From positions 1 to 39,023 of the forward strand of contig NZ_CVSO01000045.1 in assembly GCF_001180105.1 (NCBI RefSeq): a stretch of 39,023 bases of DNA, in the 5' to 3' direction. Numbering within the stretch: the first letter of the stretch is position 1; every line of letters begins with the position of its first letter. This document shows, piece after piece, positions 23,823 through 34,721 of the stretch. A program made the position numbers and the translations under genes. The DNA comes from Candidatus Pelagibacter communis. Its GTDB lineage: Bacteria; Pseudomonadota; Alphaproteobacteria; Pelagibacterales; Pelagibacteraceae. Below the pieces are notes generated by a model. The model saw nothing but the letters and a program-made list of their open reading frames with translations, did not search any database and was not told the origin of the DNA.

Positions 23823-24736
23823 TGGATTTATATAAAATAAACAAAAAATATTCGTTTTTTTTACTTCTATTCAATATTATTTTTTTAATTTCAATTTCAA
23901 AATATTTTGAAAATAAGCAAATAGAATTTCAATATCAAACTATCATCTGTTTCTTTTTAATATCTATCATAGGTGTTTCTCATGGAGCTCTTGATCACCT
24001 AAAAGGTTATAAATTGATGAAAATCTATAAATTGGAAAATAAGTCATACTTTTACTTAGCTTATATAGCTGTCTCGTTGATAGTAATTTTTACTTGGATG
24101 ATAATTCCAGAAATTGTTTTAATAATTTTTTTAATGGTTGCTTCATACCATTTTGGTAAAGAGGATAGTTGCGTAGAACAAAACACAAAAAGTTTAGTTT
24201 ACGATTTTCTATATTTATTTAAAGGAAGTGTAATCATTATTGCACCCCTTCTATTTCATAATGAAAAAACAAATGAAATTTTTCAAATCTTAAACTTAGA
24301 CTTGGGTTTTTTAACCAGTAAATTTTTAATATTAATGATATTTGTAAGTTTTATCGCAAACATTATTATAACAGTTCAATCGAACAATGGTGGATTCTTA
24401 ATTGCAGATTGGACAAATATAATATTACTTAATGTTTTTCTTTCTCCATTAATTGCTTTCACAATTTATTTTTGTTTTTTACACTCTGTAAGACATTCTC
24501 TTTCTCTAATATATGAAATTGATCGTAATGATTTTAAAGTTGGTTTTTATAAATTTATAAGAAAAGCGTTGCCGCTTACATTAACGACTTTATTACTATT
24601 TATAATAAGTCTTTATTTATTAGCTAATTACTATGCTTTTGATGACGCAATTTTAAAAGTAATATTTATAGGTTTGGCGTCTTTAACCTTTCCGCATATA
24701 TTATTAGAGTATCTTGTAGAAAAAAATGAAAAATAA
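23822..24736 (+). CDS. blh: Beta-carotene 15,15'-dioxygenase, Brp/Blh family
   Basis: This integral membrane enzyme cleaves beta-carotene centrally into two retinals, the chromophore of proteorhodopsin. Conserved His-containing motifs are GVSHGALDHLKG, SYHFGKED, FLHSVRHSLSL and FPHILLEYL, spread over a polytopic sequence of 304 residues. I start it at ATG 23822, which overlaps the crtY stop as TAATG, rather than at a GTG 30 bases upstream inside crtY. The 3' end overlaps ispH by 11 bases. The rhodopsin gene itself is not in the window. Confidence 0.95.
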   Translation: MDLYKINKKYSFFLLLFNIIFLISISKYFENKQIEFQYQTIICFFLISIIGVSHGALDHLKGYKLMKIYKLENKSYFYLAYIAVSLIVIFTWMIIPEIVLIIFLMVASYHFGKEDSCVEQNTKSLVYDFLYLFKGSVIIIAPLLFHNEKTNEIFQILNLDLGFLTSKFLILMIFVSFIANIIITVQSNNGGFLIADWTNIILLNVFLSPLIAFTIYFCFLHSVRHSLSLIYEIDRNDFKVGFYKFIRKALPLTLTTLLLFIISLYLLANYYAFDDAILKVIFIGLASLTFPHILLEYLVEKNEK

Positions 24737-25670
24737 AGATTTAAAAATATATTTAGCTGCTCCTAGAGGATTTTGTGCTGGAGTTGATAGAGCAATAGAA
24801 ATTGTTAAAAAAAGTATAAATAAATTTGGGTCACCAGTTTATGTACGACATGAGATAGTTCACAATAAGCATGTAGTAGAAAATTTAAAAAAAATTGGTG
24901 CAATATTTGTAGAAGAACTTAGTGAAATTAAAGACAAAACTAGACCAGTAATTTTTTCAGCTCATGGAGTGCCAAAAAAAGTTCCAAAAGAAGCTCAAGA
25001 CTTAAAAATGGAATATATAGATGCTACTTGTCCTTTGGTTTCAAAAGTACATAGAGAGGCTGAAAATTTAAATAAAGCAGGCTTCCATATTTTTTTAATT
25101 GGTCACGAAAATCATCCCGAAGTAGTTGGCACTATGGGTCAAATTCCAGAGGGGTCAATAGAGTTAGTTGAAACAATTGATGATGTTGAGGATATTGATA
25201 TTCCATCAAATAAAAAATTAGCTTTTGTAACTCAAACAACTCTTTCTGTTGATGATACAAAAGATATAATTGATGCTTTAAAAAAAAAATTCCCACAAAT
25301 TAAAGAACCAAATAAAGAAGATATCTGTTATGCCACGACTAATAGACAGGCAGCTGTTAAAAAGATTGCTTCAAAATGTGATATGTTTTTTGTTATTGGA
25401 AGCAGAAATTCTTCTAATTCAAAAAGACTCGTGGAGGTAGCGGATAAGGCAGGTTGTAATTATTCAGAATTAATACATTCTGAAAGTTCAGTTCCATTAG
25501 AAAAAATTTCTAAGTGTAATAGTATAGGTATTTCGTCAGGTGCATCGGCACCTGAAATTTTAGTTCAGAATTTTATAGAAAAAATTAAAGAAAATTTTAA
25601 TGTTGAAATTCAAGAAGTCGAAATAGTAAAAGAAAACGTAACTTTTAAAGTTCCAGGAAAACTCAATTAA
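24726..25670 (+). CDS. ispH: 4-hydroxy-3-methylbut-2-enyl diphosphate reductase
   Basis: IspH is the last MEP-pathway enzyme, an iron-sulfur protein that makes IPP and DMAPP. The three cluster Cys are in APRGFCAGVDRA, DATCPLVSKVH and DICYATTNRQ. The active-site His residues are in HEIVHNKHVV, SAHGVP and GHENHPEVVGTMGQ, and FVTQTTLS and IGSRNSSNS complete the pattern. Length 314 is normal. It lies directly behind blh and so supplies the same isoprenoid stream, although ispH-thrB-rnhA is also a general alphaproteobacterial cluster. It overlaps thrB as TAATG. Confidence 0.98.
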   Translation: MKNKDLKIYLAAPRGFCAGVDRAIEIVKKSINKFGSPVYVRHEIVHNKHVVENLKKIGAIFVEELSEIKDKTRPVIFSAHGVPKKVPKEAQDLKMEYIDATCPLVSKVHREAENLNKAGFHIFLIGHENHPEVVGTMGQIPEGSIELVETIDDVEDIDIPSNKKLAFVTQTTLSVDDTKDIIDALKKKFPQIKEPNKEDICYATTNRQAAVKKIASKCDMFFVIGSRNSSNSKRLVEVADKAGCNYSELIHSESSVPLEKISKCNSIGISSGASAPEILVQNFIEKIKENFNVEIQEVEIVKENVTFKVPGKLN

Positions 25671-26641
25671 TGGCTGTATTTACAAAGTTGAATCAAGCTG
25701 ACATTTCTAATGTCCAAAATATTTTTGGATTTAAAAAAATCAAAAGCTTTAAGGGCATTAAAAAAGGAATAGAAAATACAAATTATACTGTTACCACAAA
25801 AAATAAAAAATACGTTTTAACGATTTTTGAAAGTAGAGTTAATAATAAGGATTTGCCCTACTTTATGAAGTTGATGGATGCACTTTCAAAAAAAGGTATT
25901 AAATGCCCATCCCCAGTTAAAAATAAATATGGAAAATATATATTTAATTTAAAAAGAAAAAAAGCCTGTCTAGTTTCTTTTCTAGAAGGCAGCGATAAGA
26001 AAAAACTTTTGGAAAAAGATTTATTTGTCATTGGTAAAAATATTGGGTTCATGCATAAAAAATTAACAAAGATAAAACTAAAAAGAAAAAACAGCTTTTC
26101 ACCTCTCAAAATTTACAGTCTTATAAATAAAATTAACTTTAAGAATTCGAAATTACCTAAAAATCTTAAAGATGAGATGAGGGAAAGTTTTCGTGATATA
26201 AACAAAAACTGGCCAAAAAAAATACCGAGTAGTGTAATTCATGGAGACTTGTTCATTGACAATATTTTCTTTTACAAAGGAAAATTTGGGGGGTTTATTG
26301 ATTTTTATTTTTCAGCTTATGATTTTCAAGCTTATGAACTCGCAATTTGTATAAATTCACTTTGTTTTAATAAAACAAAAAATAAGTTTAAATTTAATAA
26401 GAGAAAAGCCTCCAAGCTTTTTAAAGGTTATGAGAGTATTAGAAAACTTAAACCAGAGGAAAAAAAGAGTATGAAAATTCTTTGTAAAGGATCTGCCTTA
26501 AGATATCTGGCTACAAGAGCTTATGATTTCATAAATACTCCTAAAAATATTTTAATTAAAAAAAAGGATCCCTCTGAGTACATTCAAAAACTTAGATTTC
26601 ATAATTCCATAGAAAAATTCGAGGAATACTTTAATGATTAA
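25670..26641 (+). CDS. thrB: Homoserine kinase type II (ThrB, APH fold)
   Basis: This enzyme phosphorylates homoserine on the way to threonine. It belongs to the aminoglycoside-phosphotransferase-fold homoserine kinases of alphaproteobacteria rather than the GHMP type: GIENTNYTVTTKNKKYVLTIF near the start, the catalytic loop VIHGDLFIDNIFF around residue 193, and GGFIDFYFSAYDFQAYELAI with the metal-binding Asp. Length is 323. The partner threonine synthase is encoded nearby on the opposite strand at 27051-28421. The start overlaps the ispH stop; the 3' end overlaps rnhA by 8 bases (ATGATTAA). Confidence 0.95.
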   Translation: MAVFTKLNQADISNVQNIFGFKKIKSFKGIKKGIENTNYTVTTKNKKYVLTIFESRVNNKDLPYFMKLMDALSKKGIKCPSPVKNKYGKYIFNLKRKKACLVSFLEGSDKKKLLEKDLFVIGKNIGFMHKKLTKIKLKRKNSFSPLKIYSLINKINFKNSKLPKNLKDEMRESFRDINKNWPKKIPSSVIHGDLFIDNIFFYKGKFGGFIDFYFSAYDFQAYELAICINSLCFNKTKNKFKFNKRKASKLFKGYESIRKLKPEEKKSMKILCKGSALRYLATRAYDFINTPKNILIKKKDPSEYIQKLRFHNSIEKFEEYFND

Positions 26642-27056
26642 AATTTATACTGATGGGTCGTGTTTAGAAAATCCTGGAAATGGTGGATGGGCAGCAATAA
26701 TTATAAACAACGGACAAAAAACTAATATTAAAGGAAGTAAAAAAAATACTACAAATAATCAAATGGAGTTACTCGCTCCTATTGAGGCATTAAAAAAAAT
26801 TCCCAAAGGAAGTAAAGTTCAAATCTTTACAGACTCGAAGTATGTTAAGTCAGGAATAACTGAGTGGATTTATAACTGGAAAAAAAATGGATGGAAAACC
26901 GCAAACAAGCAAGAAGTTAAAAATAAAGATCTTTGGACAGAGCTTGATATTTTAGCCAATCAATTTGAAATAAGTTGGAATTGGGTAAAAGCGCACTCAA
27001 CTGATGAGTTAAACAATGAAGTTGATTTAATTGCCAAAGAAGCTGCGAATTTATAA
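26634..27056 (+). CDS. rnhA: Ribonuclease HI
   Basis: RNase HI degrades the RNA strand of RNA:DNA hybrids. The catalytic carboxylates are in IYTDGSCLENPGNGGWAAI (Asp), NQMELLAPIEAL (Glu), IFTDSKYVKSGI (Asp) and NNEVDLIAKEA (last Asp). The histidine loop reads VKAHSTDELNNE, where E. coli has HAGHPENE. Length is 140. It closes the 15-gene plus-strand run. Its last 6 bases overlap the convergent threonine synthase gene. Confidence 0.96.
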   Translation: MIKIYTDGSCLENPGNGGWAAIIINNGQKTNIKGSKKNTTNNQMELLAPIEALKKIPKGSKVQIFTDSKYVKSGITEWIYNWKKNGWKTANKQEVKNKDLWTELDILANQFEISWNWVKAHSTDELNNEVDLIAKEAANL

Positions 27057-28421
27057 AATTTTACTTTTAATAAATTTTTTTACTTCATCCGTATTATTCT
27101 CTAGTATTTGAAAATTCTCATTTTTATTCAGTACGTGCTGAAGTTCTTCAGGCAATTTTTCATGTTTATTAATCGCATTATTTGTAGCATCGGGAAATTT
27201 ACACGGATGTGCTGTTGATAAAACTACACAATCATTCAAAGATAATTTTTGTGCAGCTCCTACTCCAATGGCCGTATGCGGATCTAAAACCATATCATTT
27301 TCCTTATAATTTTTTTTTATAATCTCTAAAGTTTCTTTTTCATTACAACTTTCTGATAAAAAATCTTTTTTAATTATATCTAAATCTTTCTTTTCAATTT
27401 GGTAAGAATTCTGCTTAACCTTCTTCATAATTTCTGCTGTTTTTTCTGAGCTTGAATTATTCACGTAGTAAATTAGTCTTTCAAAATTACTAGCTAATTG
27501 TATATCCATACTTGGTGATAAAGTTTCTCTGACTTCTTTTGAAATATATTCTCCTTTTGTAATGGCTCTATACAAAATATCGTTTTCATTTGTTGCAACA
27601 ATTAATTTATCAATTGGTAATCCCATTTTTTTTGCAAGATATCCTGCAAAGACATCTCCAAAATTTCCTGTTGGAACTGAAAAAGAGATGTTGTCTTTAT
27701 CTAATTTAAATTGTGCATAAAAATAATATACCGCTTGAGCAACTATTCTTGCCCAATTTATTGAGTTTACTCCTGACATATTTATAGATTTTGAGAACTC
27801 AAGATCAGAAAACATTTGTTTTACAATATTTTGACAATCATCAAAGTTTCCGTCAATTGCGATATTAAAAACATTTTTTTCTTCAACAGTAGTCATAATT
27901 TTTCTTTGAACAGAGGAAATTCTATTATTTGGATGTAAAACAAATATATTTAAATTAGATTTTCCTTTGATCGCATCAATAGCTGCTGCACCAGTGTCCC
28001 CTGAAGTTGCAACAACTATATTTATTGTTCTGTAATTTGATTTTAAGAAATGCTCATACATATTTCCAATTAATTGCATCGCAATATCTTTAAAAGCTAG
28101 AGTGGGTCCATGAAACAATTCCAAGATCTTAAATTGATTTAACTCAACTATTTTAACAACATCTTTTTCTCTAAAGTTAGAGTATGATTTTTTTACAATT
28201 TCGTTTAATTCTTTTTTGCTTAAAAAATCACCAGTGTATAAATAAATAATTTCAGTAGCTAGATCTATATAACTTAATTTTTTTAGAGAGTTCATTTTGC
28301 TCTCATCAAATTTTTTAATACTCAACGGTATAAAGAGACCTCCATCATCAGCAAGTCCTTTTAGAAATACCTCACTGAAGGAAAATTTCTTATTATTATT
28401 TCTTGTACTTATATATTCCAT
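27051..28421 (-). CDS. thrC: Threonine synthase
   Basis: ThrC is the PLP enzyme converting O-phosphohomoserine to threonine. The N-terminus MEYISTRNNNKKFSFSEV and the PLP-lysine motif FHGPTLAFKDIAMQ are characteristic, with VATSGDTGAAAIDA and VPTGNFGDVFAGYLAKKMG lining the cofactor site and LSTAHPCKFPDA near the end. Length 456 fits the class found in E. coli and yeast. Its start overlaps the surf1 stop (TAATG), so it is the last gene of the cox operon, a common alphaproteobacterial arrangement. Confidence 0.97.
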   Translation of the reverse strand: MEYISTRNNNKKFSFSEVFLKGLADDGGLFIPLSIKKFDESKMNSLKKLSYIDLATEIIYLYTGDFLSKKELNEIVKKSYSNFREKDVVKIVELNQFKILELFHGPTLAFKDIAMQLIGNMYEHFLKSNYRTINIVVATSGDTGAAAIDAIKGKSNLNIFVLHPNNRISSVQRKIMTTVEEKNVFNIAIDGNFDDCQNIVKQMFSDLEFSKSINMSGVNSINWARIVAQAVYYFYAQFKLDKDNISFSVPTGNFGDVFAGYLAKKMGLPIDKLIVATNENDILYRAITKGEYISKEVRETLSPSMDIQLASNFERLIYYVNNSSSEKTAEIMKKVKQNSYQIEKKDLDIIKKDFLSESCNEKETLEIIKKNYKENDMVLDPHTAIGVGAAQKLSLNDCVVLSTAHPCKFPDATNNAINKHEKLPEELQHVLNKNENFQILENNTDEVKKFIKSKIL

Positions 28422-29077
28422 TAATAATTCTTTTTTCTAAAATATAGATATATCAAAAGAATTGATATCGCTATTGAAAACCATGTTAAAGAGTATTTAA
28501 GGTGATTATTAGGCAGATCTGACGAAATTTTTTTTGGAATTGGAAAAGAGTTTTTTTGTTCTCCATTTTGAATAAAAATAATAAAAGGAGAAAATGTTTT
28601 TCCAGTATGTTTTTTTAGGTCTATGTCATCGAGTTTAAACCAATAGTTTTTTGATAAATCATTATTAGGTTTAAAGTAATTTTTTTTTGATTTTAGTTTT
28701 GTAATTCCAAAGTATTCTGATTGTTTAAGATCGAAGGACTCACCTTTCAAATCTCTCGGAATCCATCCTTGATTAATTAAAAAGTTTTCTCCCCTAATAT
28801 CAATTTCTTTAATTATATTAAAACCTGGCTCTCCATTATCACTGAGTCCATATAAATAAATTAAATTCTCATTATCAATTTTTCCCTTGAATTCAATTTT
28901 TTGAAAGTTTTTAATTTTTTGTGCTTCAAATTTTACAGGATCATTCTTGAGAGAAGAATTTATTTCTTCAATAAGACTATTTTTCCAATTAAGTCTGTAT
29001 AACTGCCAAAACCCAAGGGCAAGAAAAATTGTGATAAAAAATGAAACAAATATTGTGAAAAGAAACTTATATCTCAA
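28421..29077 (-). CDS. surf1: SURF1-family cytochrome c oxidase assembly protein
   Basis: This is a 218-residue protein with one N-terminal (FLFTIFVSFFITIFLALGFWQ) and one C-terminal (YSLTWFSIAISILLIYLYFR) membrane helix around a periplasmic domain, the SURF1/Shy1 topology. Family motifs GFWQLYRLNWKNSLI, INQGWIPRD and NNHLKYSLTWFS are visible. SURF1 helps insert heme a into subunit I of aa3 oxidases, which fits its place 5 bases after coxC and before thrC. Confidence 0.94.
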   Translation of the reverse strand: MRYKFLFTIFVSFFITIFLALGFWQLYRLNWKNSLIEEINSSLKNDPVKFEAQKIKNFQKIEFKGKIDNENLIYLYGLSDNGEPGFNIIKEIDIRGENFLINQGWIPRDLKGESFDLKQSEYFGITKLKSKKNYFKPNNDLSKNYWFKLDDIDLKKHTGKTFSPFIIFIQNGEQKNSFPIPKKISSDLPNNHLKYSLTWFSIAISILLIYLYFRKKNY

Positions 29078-29082
29078 TTAAA

Positions 29083-29874
29083 TTAGCTTCCCCAAACGTA
29101 GATTGCCGCAAATAAAAACAACCAAACTACATCGACAAAATGCCAGTACCATGCTGCAGCTTCAAATCCAAAATGATGATCCTTATTGAAATGACCAAGT
29201 TTTCCTCTCCACAAACAGACAGCCAAAAAGATAGTTCCAACTACTACATGGAAGCCATGAAAGCCTGTGGCCATATAAAATGTTGCACCGTAAATATGTC
29301 CTGAAAAATCAAAACTAGCATGTTGATACTCATATATTTGGAGAAGGGTAAAAAAGAAACCTAGTAGAACTGTTGCCCAAAGACCTTGTATAAAACCTTT
29401 TCTATCATCCTCTAGTAAAGAGTGATGAGCCCATGTAACAGTTGTTCCAGATAATAATAAAACCAGTGTGTTAATTAATGGAATATCCCATGGATTAAAA
29501 ACTTCAATATCTTTAGGCGGCCAAACTCCACCAACAAAAGCACTTGGATACAAACTAGCATCAAAGTAAGCCCAAAACCAAGCAACAAAAAACATTACTT
29601 CAGATGCAATAAACAATGTCATTCCATAACGGTGATGTATTTGAACAACAGGAGTATGATGACCTTGATGTTCAGCTTCATTAACAACATCCCTAAACCA
29701 CATGTAAGCTCCATAAATTAAAAGAGCGAAACCAAGTAGCATAGCCCACATAACTTTTGAGTGAAAATAATAAACTGAACCTATAGCAGTAATTAAGGTA
29801 GCAAAAGATGTATAGATTGGCCACGGGCTTGGATCAACTAAGTGGTAATCATGTTTTTGATCTTTAGAGCTCAT
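29083..29874 (-). CDS. coxC: Cytochrome c oxidase subunit III
   Basis: This is a seven-helix-type core subunit that stabilises proton uptake by complex IV. Signatures include HDYHLVDPSPWPIYTSFA, EVMFFVAWFWAYFDASLYP with the conserved Glu/His environment, GATFYMATGFHGFHVVVGT and the C-terminal AAAWYWHFVDVVWLFLF. Length 263 is standard. It follows ctaG by 2 bases in the coxB-coxA-ctaB-ORF-ctaG-coxC-surf1 order. Confidence 0.98.
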   Translation of the reverse strand: MSSKDQKHDYHLVDPSPWPIYTSFATLITAIGSVYYFHSKVMWAMLLGFALLIYGAYMWFRDVVNEAEHQGHHTPVVQIHHRYGMTLFIASEVMFFVAWFWAYFDASLYPSAFVGGVWPPKDIEVFNPWDIPLINTLVLLLSGTTVTWAHHSLLEDDRKGFIQGLWATVLLGFFFTLLQIYEYQHASFDFSGHIYGATFYMATGFHGFHVVVGTIFLAVCLWRGKLGHFNKDHHFGFEAAAWYWHFVDVVWLFLFAAIYVWGS

Positions 29875-29876
29875 AA

Positions 29877-30422
29877 TTAATTAACCTTTGATTGTTTATA
29901 ATAGTCAGAAGAAAAAAATGTATACGACATTGTAATATCATCTATGTTTTTAGTTTTAGGATCATTTACCATTTCAGGATCTAAATAAAAAGTTAAAATA
30001 TAACTCATTTTTTCTCCACTTTTTAAAGTTTGTTTTTCAAAACAAAAACATCCTAATTTATTGAAATATTGGCCAAAAGTTGATGGGGACACATTGTAAC
30101 TTGCAACTCCACTTGATGGTTCTTTTCCAAAGTTTTCTACTTCAAACTCAACTTTATAAACTTTGCCTGGTTTAATATCATATAAAGATTTATTCGCTTT
30201 AAAATTCCAAGCTAAATCTGTTTGAACATTTGTATCAAATCTTACTCTCACAGGTTCATCAATTACTATTTTTGGAGCTTCTTTTGAAACTTGAGTAGTG
30301 CCTCCAAATCCTGTGACACGGCAGAACAAATCATAAAGTGGAACAGCAGCGAATGATAATCCTAGCATTAAAAAAAATATTAAAGATAAAATCAATGGCG
30401 TTAGGTTTTTTTTACTAATCAT
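29877..30422 (-). CDS. ctaG: Cytochrome c oxidase assembly protein CtaG (Cox11)
   Basis: CtaG delivers copper to the CuB site of subunit I. A single N-terminal membrane anchor (ILSLIFFLMLGLSFAAVPLY) is followed by DLFCRVTGFGGTTQ and an Ig-like periplasmic domain with the copper motif LGCFCFEKQ. Length is 181. The start codon overlaps the stop of the small membrane ORF (ATGA), which points to coupled translation. Confidence 0.97.
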   Translation of the reverse strand: MISKKNLTPLILSLIFFLMLGLSFAAVPLYDLFCRVTGFGGTTQVSKEAPKIVIDEPVRVRFDTNVQTDLAWNFKANKSLYDIKPGKVYKVEFEVENFGKEPSSGVASYNVSPSTFGQYFNKLGCFCFEKQTLKSGEKMSYILTFYLDPEMVNDPKTKNIDDITMSYTFFSSDYYKQSKVN

Positions 30423-30541
30423 ATGGCTCTTTCAAAAACTCCAACATTGTAAAGTGTAAATACAAAAAGTAATAAGATAAATACTATAAGTCCAATAGCA
30501 GTAAAGATATTTTTCTTTTTAATTTTTTTGTCAACTTCCAT
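30419..30541 (-). CDS. 40-residue single-span membrane protein in the cox operon
   Basis: The minus strand has an ATG at 30541-30539 and a TGA at 30421-30419. The ORF encodes a short basic N-terminus (MEVDKKIKKKN), one hydrophobic helix (IFTAIGLIVFIILLLF-like, about 20 residues) and a short tail ending NVGVFERAI. The start overlaps the ctaB stop as TAATG and the stop overlaps the ctaG start as ATGA, so both junctions look translationally coupled. Alphaproteobacterial cox operons often have a small membrane protein here (annotated CoxF in some rhizobia), so a role in oxidase assembly is likely by position only. It fully fills the gap between its neighbours. Confidence 0.82.
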   Translation of the reverse strand: MEVDKKIKKKNIFTAIGLIVFILLLFVFTLYNVGVFERAI

Positions 30542-31452
30542 TAGAATAGTTTATCAATTAAAAATAATACAAATATAAAAAACAAGTAAAAGATTGAATA
30601 CCCAAAAACTCTTTTAGCTTTTTGTAAATCAAAAGAATCTTTTTTTGTTTTTAATAAAGCAAAACATAATAAAATATAATAAATTGTAAGACCAAAAGTG
30701 CTAACTAGAAATAATTCTCCAACAAAACCTATTATGTAAGGTAACGCCAATGTTGGAAGCATTAAAAGTGAGTATACAAAAATATTTTTTTTTGTATTTT
30801 CAATACCATTTGTAACTGGCAACATTGGAATTTTGGCTCTTTTATAGTCACCTACTTTATACAAACTTAAAGCCCAAAAATGTGAAGGTGTCCAAAAAAA
30901 TATTATCAAGAAAAATGATAGTGCTTCCAAACTTAAGGAATTAGTAACAATCGTCCATCCAATTACAGGAGGCAGTGCACCAGATGCTCCACCAATTACT
31001 ATGTTTTGTGGTGTTCTTCTTTTAAGCCAAATTGTATAAACAAATAAATAAAAACTAATTGTAAAGAGTAACACTAAAGCAGATAGTAAGTTTGAAAAAT
31101 AGTAAAGTCCTAGAACTGAAACTATTGATAGGACTATTCCAAAAATAAGGGCATGTTTTTTTTTTAATTTTCCTGTTGGAAGCGGCCTCAAACATGTTCT
31201 GCTCATTAGTTTATCTAAATCGGCCTCATACCACATATTAAGAGCTCCTGCTGCTCCAGCACCAAGTGTCACAAAAAAAATGTTTGTTATTGATTTAATA
31301 AAACTGATTTCACCCGGGGCAGTTAATAAACCAACTGCACAGGTAAATATCACCAATGACATTACTCTTGGTTTCATCAGTCTTAGCAATTCTAAGAAAA
31401 TTGATGTATCAAATAGTGAAATACTTTTTGCTCTAGAATTATAAGTTGTCAT
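30541..31452 (-). CDS. ctaB: Protoheme IX farnesyltransferase (heme O synthase)
   Basis: CtaB attaches a farnesyl group to heme B, making heme O for the heme a of complex IV. The UbiA-superfamily Asp-rich motif is NMWYEADLDKLMSRT, followed by RPLPTGKL and a multi-helix membrane body with WTPSHFWALSLYKVGDYKRA and IPMLPVTNG. Length is 303. It consumes farnesyl diphosphate made through the MEP pathway (ispE and ispH are in this window). It starts 13 bases after coxA and its stop overlaps the small membrane ORF. Confidence 0.97.
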   Translation of the reverse strand: MTTYNSRAKSISLFDTSIFLELLRLMKPRVMSLVIFTCAVGLLTAPGEISFIKSITNIFFVTLGAGAAGALNMWYEADLDKLMSRTCLRPLPTGKLKKKHALIFGIVLSIVSVLGLYYFSNLLSALVLLFTISFYLFVYTIWLKRRTPQNIVIGGASGALPPVIGWTIVTNSLSLEALSFFLIIFFWTPSHFWALSLYKVGDYKRAKIPMLPVTNGIENTKKNIFVYSLLMLPTLALPYIIGFVGELFLVSTFGLTIYYILLCFALLKTKKDSFDLQKAKRVFGYSIFYLFFIFVLFLIDKLF

Positions 31453-31465
31453 CTAATGCCAATAA

Positions 31466-33917
<2,452 letters not shown>

Positions 33918-33929
33918 TTTTATTTCGTT

Positions 33930-33957
33930 TTTATACAGTTTTTAAATCAATTAACAA
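33930..33957 (-). promoter_or_regulatory. Putative promoter of the coxB-thrC operon
   Basis: On the minus strand, TTGTTA (33957-33952) and TATAAA (33935-33930) are separated by 16 bases and lie just upstream of the coxB ATG at 33917. The predicted start site would leave a leader of only about 6-7 bases. AT-rich DNA gives such matches by chance, so this is a weak call supported mainly by position in the 58-base gap after rsmE. Confidence 0.4.
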
Positions 33958-33975
33958 ATTCAATTAATGCGACAA

Positions 33976-34686
33976 TTATGAATTGAAATAGACGAAATTC
34001 ACTAATGAAATGGCGGTTATAACGGCAGTATCTGACCTTAAAATATTCTTAGATATAGTAAAAGATTTCACATCAGGAACTTTTAAAATCGACTCGCGTT
34101 CAACTGGTGAAAAATCGCCTTCGGGTCCTATCAAAACACTTAAAGCTTCCCCTTTTTTAATATTATCATTTTTTAAAACATTTTGAGAATTCACATCGGC
34201 AAATAAAAGTTTAGTGGAGTTATCGATGTTTTTTAAAAAGTCTTTAAGTTTTTTAACTTCCGAAATTTCTGGAGGATTTAATTGATTAGATTGTTCTGTA
34301 GCTTCAATAACTATTTTTCTTGCTCTTTCATAATTCAAATCTTTAACTTCTGTTCTCTCAGAAACAATAGGAATTATTTTACTTACACCTAGTTCTGTAG
34401 ATTTTTGCAAGATAGTTTCCATTGGATTTTTTTTGACTAAACAAATCGCAAGTTCAATTTTAGTTGAGTTCTTTGCTTGTTTTATTTTTTTTATAAATTT
34501 TACTTCGACCTTATCTTTTTGAATAAATGTTATTTCACTTTCCCACTCTCCATCTTTATTAAAAAAATTTACACGGGAGCCTAATTTAAGTCTCATTACA
34601 TTTGCTATATAATGACCATGTTCCTTTGAAAGCGACTTAGTTGTATTTTCGACTATACTGTTTGGGTGATATAATCTAATATTCAT
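33976..34686 (-). CDS. rsmE: 16S rRNA m3U1498 methyltransferase RsmE
   Basis: RsmE is a SPOUT-fold, SAM-dependent methyltransferase that modifies U1498 of 16S rRNA. The N-terminal PUA-like domain (NIRLYHPNS…HYIANVMRLKLG) is followed by the MTase knot with KSTELGVSKIIPIVSERTE, LIGPEGDFSPVERE and the C-terminal LRSDTAVITAIS. Length 236 is normal. It stands between coxB (57 bases downstream on the same strand) and the divergent dehalogenase gene (35-base gap). Confidence 0.96.
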   Translation of the reverse strand: MNIRLYHPNSIVENTTKSLSKEHGHYIANVMRLKLGSRVNFFNKDGEWESEITFIQKDKVEVKFIKKIKQAKNSTKIELAICLVKKNPMETILQKSTELGVSKIIPIVSERTEVKDLNYERARKIVIEATEQSNQLNPPEISEVKKLKDFLKNIDNSTKLLFADVNSQNVLKNDNIKKGEALSVLIGPEGDFSPVERESILKVPDVKSFTISKNILRSDTAVITAISLVNFVYFNS

Positions 34687-34721
34687 AAGATATAGTATAA
34701 TATAAAAAATTAAATTTAAGT

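Noticed and set aside
33940-33990. Inverted repeat of AATTCA/TGAATT type between coxB and rsmE
   Set aside because: Arms are six bases of A/T-rich sequence with an imperfect middle, which is expected by chance at this composition.
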